Assembly (NCBI GenBank): GCA_937898585.1
Contig: CALDHR010000228.1
Location: 1-36,016, forward strand
Direction: 5' to 3'
DNA: 36,016 nucleotides
DNA from: an uncultured Oligoflexia bacterium
Lineage (GTDB): Bacteria; Bdellovibrionota; Bacteriovoracia; Bacteriovoracales; Bacteriovoracaceae
A program made the position numbers and the translations under genes. Below the pieces are notes generated by a model. That model was not told the origin of the DNA. It did not search any database and saw only the letters and a list, made by a program, of their open reading frames with translations. This document shows positions 32,541-36,016 of the stretch, piece after piece (position 1 is the stretch's first letter; each line of letters opens with the position of its first letter).

Positions 32541-33086
32541 ATCACGACGAGGTCGCTTAGAAGCTGACTTTTTTTCTGTAGAAGGTTTTTCTTCTTGAAG
32601 GGGAAGGGTTTGAACATTCTCTTCTTCTGCTGCGGGGCGCAATTGAACTAATTTTTTCTTCATCTCTAGATAAATCTCATGTCTTACCGCCAACTTATTA
32701 TCTTGAAGAACAATTTGCTTGCCCACTTTAAGTTGATTATTGATGACAATAGGGGCCTTAAGATTGGCCGTCATCTGAGTGATATCTTGAGGAATAGTTA
32801 AAATACAAAAAATCTTTGCGTCTTGCAGAGACTCTAACTTAAGCGAGTTCATCTCAGAAGGTAGAAGCTTGGACTCGTGCGCCTGGATGAAAAAGCTCGG
32901 TTCAATAATAGGAAAGGCCACATGGGGAGTGTCTGTAGACTGAAGCCACATAATATAAGTTTGATCGCCTGGATCAACGATAAAGAATTTTTTTAATTGC
33001 TCAAACCCCAAAATCCCTTCAGGAAAATGAATAAGATCGGCCTTTTCTACAAATAATTCACCAAAGCGACTTGTTGATACTTTCAC
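32523..33086 (-). CDS. fliW: Flagellar assembly factor FliW
   Basis: The 187-aa protein matches FliW in the first 140 or so residues: TSRFGELFVEKADLIHFPEGILGFE (5-29), then CILTIPQDITQMTANLKAPIVIN. FliW binds CsrA and flagellin and so ties flagellin translation to filament assembly. The usual length is about 130-150 aa. Here a charged tail of about 45 residues (EEENVQTLPLQEEKPSTEKK) follows. The start is GTG 33086 with GGAGG 10 nt upstream. It lies 86 nt after csrA, and the 3' end overlaps the TPR gene by 18 nt. Confidence 0.92.
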   Translation of the reverse strand: MKVSTSRFGELFVEKADLIHFPEGILGFEQLKKFFIVDPGDQTYIMWLQSTDTPHVAFPIIEPSFFIQAHESKLLPSEMNSLKLESLQDAKIFCILTIPQDITQMTANLKAPIVINNQLKVGKQIVLQDNKLAVRHEIYLEMKKKLVQLRPAAEEENVQTLPLQEEKPSTEKKSASKRPRRDLEELI

Positions 33087-33172
33087 GGCCTACTAACCTC
33101 CACTACAAAGGGCCACACTAGACCCGTAAATAAGATGTTACCGGCCATTGAATAAGAAATGCAAGAATGAAT

Positions 33173-33415
33173 TTAATTCTCAGAGAGCTCTGTGGTGATT
33201 TTATGACGAAATTCTTCAATGTCCTCAGGTCTCGCTTCAGAGGCCATCTGATTTTGCTCCTGAATGGCCTGATAGACCTCTTCGCGGTGAATTTTCGTAT
33301 CTTTGGGCGCTTGAATACCTAAGCGGACTTGTTTGCCTTTGATTTGCACGACGACAATCTTGATATTGTCATCAATTGCAATACTTTCCCCGATCTTCCT
33401 TGTCAGTACTAGCAT
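33173..33415 (-). CDS. csrA: Carbon storage/translational regulator CsrA
   Basis: The 80-aa RNA-binding protein starts [20 protein letters not shown], with [21 protein letters not shown] following, which is the full CsrA core. A 20-residue acidic C-terminal tail follows. I chose ATG 33415 because AGAGGA lies 6 nt upstream. ATG 33421 touches that site, and the longer frame to 33490 runs through the promoter region. CsrA binds GGA in mRNA leaders, and its own ribosome site contains GGA. FliW, two genes' span downstream, is its known antagonist. Confidence 0.95.
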   Translation of the reverse strand: MLVLTRKIGESIAIDDNIKIVVVQIKGKQVRLGIQAPKDTKIHREEVYQAIQEQNQMASEARPEDIEEFRHKITTELSEN

Positions 33416-33441
33416 AGTCATTCCTCTAACTAACTGCGGAC

Positions 33442-33463
33442 GCCTTAAGGCCACTAAAAGTGG
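33442..33463. promoter_or_regulatory. Two inverted repeats in the csrA leader
   Basis: GCCTTAAGGC (33442-33451) is a perfect palindrome, and CCACT-AAA-AGTGG (33451-33463) is a 5-bp hairpin directly beside it. They lie at and just after the predicted csrA transcription start and could fold in the mRNA leader or act as operator. Confidence 0.4.
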
Positions 33464-33490
33464 TATATATTGAACGAATTTAGAACTCAA
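33462..33490 (-). promoter_or_regulatory. Probable csrA promoter
   Basis: On the minus strand TTGAGT (33490-33485), a 17-bp spacer and TATACC (33467-33462) lie in the 101-nt gap between flgL and csrA, about 47 bp before the csrA ATG. Four of six bases match at each element. This would let csrA-fliW be expressed apart from flgKL. Confidence 0.5.
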
Positions 33491-33516
33491 GCAAAAAGAT
33501 CTCTATGAGAGAAAAA

Positions 33517-34512
33517 TTAGCGCAAGAAGTTAAGCAATCGTTTGTCTAATATTTGAGAACTCGTTTTATAGGCGGCCTCGAGAGCAACATTTTGTCTTTG
33601 AATTTCAGACATTAATTCAGCAACATCAGCATCTTCTAATTCACTTCGATTTTTGACGTTAAAGATTTTCTTATCATCAATCATTTTTGCTGTAGATTCA
33701 ACTGTATTTAACGAAGAACCTATTTGTGTGCGAATAGTGATAATTTGATCGATGGCATCATCTAAATCTTCAAGGATTGTTTGAATCAAATCGACATTAT
33801 TACTTCGCAGACCCATTTCAAGAGAATTCAATAAGTCGAACATGGTTTTGCGATCATCTAGAATGTTTTTATCCTCTTTTAAATGATTGTGATCCATGAG
33901 CATATCTTCGCCTTTAGTCTGCTTAACACCTTTAAAGCTTTCGACATTCTCCAAACCTGATTTTTTCTTTAAAGTAAAAACCTCAACCCCTGGAACATTA
34001 ACAGGAAGATAAAAATCGTTAAAAACTTCGAGATAAATAATACCAAGGTCACCACTATAGGCACCTTCTTGATCATAAGGGCGTGCAAGTGTTTTATGAC
34101 CACCAAAAATATAACGATTACCAAGACGTCTATTGGCAATGCCGGTAAGCTGATTTTTCATTTGTTTAATTTCTTCGGCAACACTATTTCTTACTTCTGG
34201 ATTATAAATCTCAGAAGATTGTTGAATGGCAATTTCTTTTGATTTGAGAAGGATTTCACTTGCCTCTGTTAAGGCATTTTCTGTGAAGTCGAGAATCGTT
34301 GTGGAGAAGTTAATGTTTTTTCGATATTGATCAAGATCTTTTGTATCTGTTTTATATTGAATTGTTTTAATATTGGCCACAGGATCATCACTTGGTTTAA
34401 CAATTCTTTTAAGGGTAGATCCTTTAAGTTGTAAATCTTCTAATCTTTGCCGGCTTTTATTTAAAGAATAAGCAACTGAGGCCGTATTACTGTTTTCTGA
34501 AACTCTTGTCAT
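33517..34512 (-). CDS. flgL: Flagellar hook-filament junction protein FlgL (HAP3)
   Basis: The 331-aa protein has the flagellin-like N-terminus (SLNKSRQRLEDLQLKGSTLKRIVKPSDDP, with conserved PSDDPVA) and a D1 helix region (AEEIKQMKNQLTGIANRRLGNRYIFGG). The C-terminal coiled helix ends in LDKRLLNFLR. Together with FlgK it joins the hook to the filament outside the cell. GAGG lies about 9 nt before ATG 34512. It starts 13 nt after flgK, in one operon. Confidence 0.93.
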   Translation of the reverse strand: MTRVSENSNTASVAYSLNKSRQRLEDLQLKGSTLKRIVKPSDDPVANIKTIQYKTDTKDLDQYRKNINFSTTILDFTENALTEASEILLKSKEIAIQQSSEIYNPEVRNSVAEEIKQMKNQLTGIANRRLGNRYIFGGHKTLARPYDQEGAYSGDLGIIYLEVFNDFYLPVNVPGVEVFTLKKKSGLENVESFKGVKQTKGEDMLMDHNHLKEDKNILDDRKTMFDLLNSLEMGLRSNNVDLIQTILEDLDDAIDQIITIRTQIGSSLNTVESTAKMIDDKKIFNVKNRSELEDADVAELMSEIQRQNVALEAAYKTSSQILDKRLLNFLR

Positions 34513-34525
34513 GACTCAATCCTCG

Positions 34526-35977
34526 TTATTTTTTTATATTGAGAACAGTATCCATCGTCTCCTGTGCTGCTCTCATAACCCTCGCAGAGGCATCATAGGC
34601 ATGTTGAAAACGAATAAGGTTAGATGTCTCTTCATCTAAACTGACTCCGGAAATTCTCTGTTTTATGGCATTAAACTGAGCGAGAAGCCCTTCATTTTGC
34701 TCCATATCCATCTTTGCTTTCGAAGTTGATAAAGAAAGTTTTCCCACCATCTCAAGATATTTCTCTTCAAGTGTTTTTGTACTGCCATTTAATATTTTTG
34801 TATGAGAGAGCTTTGAAATGGCCAAGGCAACAGAGTTGTCTCCTGGCTTATTAATATTTGAGGCGGTTGAAATATAATCACTACTGGATTTTATTTCATC
34901 ACTGAGTTCAATTTTTTCAGCGACTTCAAAAATATTTTTAGGGATTTTAAAAAAAGAAACGCCTGTATATTTTTCTTTATCAATAGGATTACCTTGTTCA
35001 TCCAGAGGAGCATTGGCATTGATATAACCTTTTTCATGAATGGAGTTAACAATGGAGGCCAGTGCAAAAGCAAGTTCATTGAGCTCGCTTTTTATTTCAA
35101 CAAGTTCTTCTTTTCTCGTTTTAATAACAGCGGCAATTTTTCCATTTTTAAGTCCATCACTTACTTGAATTTTCTCCATGAAAACATCTTTTGAGTTGGG
35201 ATAGAGCACCTTCATCTCTTCACCATCAGGCATGTAACCAAGATTAAAGGGACGAACTTCGGCAGCACTAACAAGAACACCAATACCAGGGCTTGAAACA
35301 ATAAAATGACCGTGCTCATCAGTATAGGTATGAGTTTCCATAATCGTAGATAATTCTCGAAGATAGAGATCGCGCTCATCTCGCATATCTCCTGTTTCTC
35401 CATTTTGCGTCTCAAGTTCTAAAATTTTGACATTGAGTTGTCCAATATTGTGCATAAGACTATTGGCATCAGAGATGCTTTCAGTGAAAATACGATTGTA
35501 ATCTTCAATGGAGTCATTGAGTAGTTCTGTTTTGTTGTGAAACTCTCGAATCATAAGGACGGCCGTATCGCGAACAAGAGAACGAAGACTTTTATTTTCA
35601 GGTTGTGCTGAAAGTTCCCTGAAAGAGTTAAAGAAATTATTCATCATTTGGGCGACACCCTCTGAATTAATTTCATTAAAGAATTCATCTAAGACAGAGA
35701 GTTGTTTATATCGTTCAGCAAAAAAGGCCTGATCGCTGGAAGCAAGATTAATTTTTCTTTCTATAAATTCATTGTGAATCCGCCCAACTGATTTGACATA
35801 ACTTCCCGACCCTAAAACCACATTTCCCATGGGAACGGGGCGCGATGATGCCTGGCGGGCCATTTGGCGAGAATATCCTTCAGTGTTGACGTTACTGACA
35901 TTATGTCCTGTTGTCTTAAGTAGCTGAGAAGAACTCATTAATCCAGACTTTGAAATTTCCATTAAATCGACGGCCAT
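34526..35977 (-). CDS. flgK: Flagellar hook-filament junction protein FlgK (HAP1)
   Basis: The 483-aa protein begins like FlgK (SKSGLMSSSQLLKTTGHNVSNVNTEGYSRQ) with the rod/hook-type motif ANxNTxGYSR-like. SGSYVKSVGRIHNEFIERK follows, and it ends in the helical FQHAYDASARVMRAAQETMDTVLNI. AGGAAG lies 6 nt upstream of ATG 35977. It is short for FlgK (540-630 aa is usual), so the middle domains are reduced. It opens the flgK-flgL operon. The 39 bases between its start and the window edge hold only its ribosome site and an AT-rich stretch. Confidence 0.94.
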   Translation of the reverse strand: MAVDLMEISKSGLMSSSQLLKTTGHNVSNVNTEGYSRQMARQASSRPVPMGNVVLGSGSYVKSVGRIHNEFIERKINLASSDQAFFAERYKQLSVLDEFFNEINSEGVAQMMNNFFNSFRELSAQPENKSLRSLVRDTAVLMIREFHNKTELLNDSIEDYNRIFTESISDANSLMHNIGQLNVKILELETQNGETGDMRDERDLYLRELSTIMETHTYTDEHGHFIVSSPGIGVLVSAAEVRPFNLGYMPDGEEMKVLYPNSKDVFMEKIQVSDGLKNGKIAAVIKTRKEELVEIKSELNELAFALASIVNSIHEKGYINANAPLDEQGNPIDKEKYTGVSFFKIPKNIFEVAEKIELSDEIKSSSDYISTASNINKPGDNSVALAISKLSHTKILNGSTKTLEEKYLEMVGKLSLSTSKAKMDMEQNEGLLAQFNAIKQRISGVSLDEETSNLIRFQHAYDASARVMRAAQETMDTVLNIKK

Positions 35978-36016
35978 ATAATCTTCCTTTTATCTTTTTA
36001 TTTTTTTCAAAAGGGG

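Noticed and set aside
33481-33516. Weak hairpin with T-run after flgL
   Set aside because: The stem is only about four base pairs, and the T-run overlaps the csrA promoter region; not convincing as a terminator.
1-36016. CRISPR arrays, insertion sequences, prophage or defence genes
   Set aside because: No spaced direct repeats, transposase or phage-type genes were seen in any frame; the window reads as core chromosome.

Overview
The window comes from an AT-rich, flagellated, Gram-negative bacterium with respiratory metabolism. It carries lspA and bamD for the outer envelope, flgK and flgL, and a cbb3 oxidase operon. The closest fit I can suggest is a Bdellovibrionota/Bacteriovoracaceae-type organism. 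That rests on T-rich genes, a fused CcoN-CcoO, IcmF, and dense overlapping gene packing. No rRNA is present, so the lineage is inference. I see no phage, insertion sequence, CRISPR array or plasmid origin. No gene-free stretch exceeds about 300 bases.

Region 1 (1-6.7 kb): the 3' part of lon, convergent rpoZ, and a secreted protein with an M48-like core but no zinc motif. These are followed by a kinase/uridylyltransferase pair that looks like AmgK-MurU (cell-wall sugar salvage), a small ferredoxin, two unknown proteins and an endonuclease IV-type DNA repair enzyme.

Region 2 (6.8-12.2 kb): a tightly overlapping operon. It encodes a membrane protein with a metalloprotease-like core lacking the metal motif, a CHASE2 histidine kinase, an NtrC-type sigma-54 activator, LspA and a short Lgt-like protein. 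A second ferredoxin converges on it.

Region 3 (12.3-27 kb): the fused acyl-CoA mutase IcmF, tRNA-Leu(GAG) and a periplasmic cytochrome c. Then comes the cbb3 oxidase operon in the order ccoI-ccoS-ccoNO-ccoQ-ccoP-ccoG-DsbD_2-type protein. It runs on to a PduO-type cobalamin adenosyltransferase (which would make the IcmF cofactor), an A-type Fe-S carrier and a YgfZ-TPR fusion. A two-way terminator and tRNA-Asn(GTT) close the region.

Region 4 (27-36 kb): an unknown acidic protein, astA-astD (arginine succinyltransferase pathway, incomplete here), an SH3-like membrane protein, BamD and a TPR protein. The late flagellar block flgK-flgL-csrA-fliW follows on the minus strand.

Two patterns cut across the window. 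All six protein-protein convergent junctions overlap tail to tail. The palindromic word GGCC is strongly enriched, in intergenic DNA as well as in genes.
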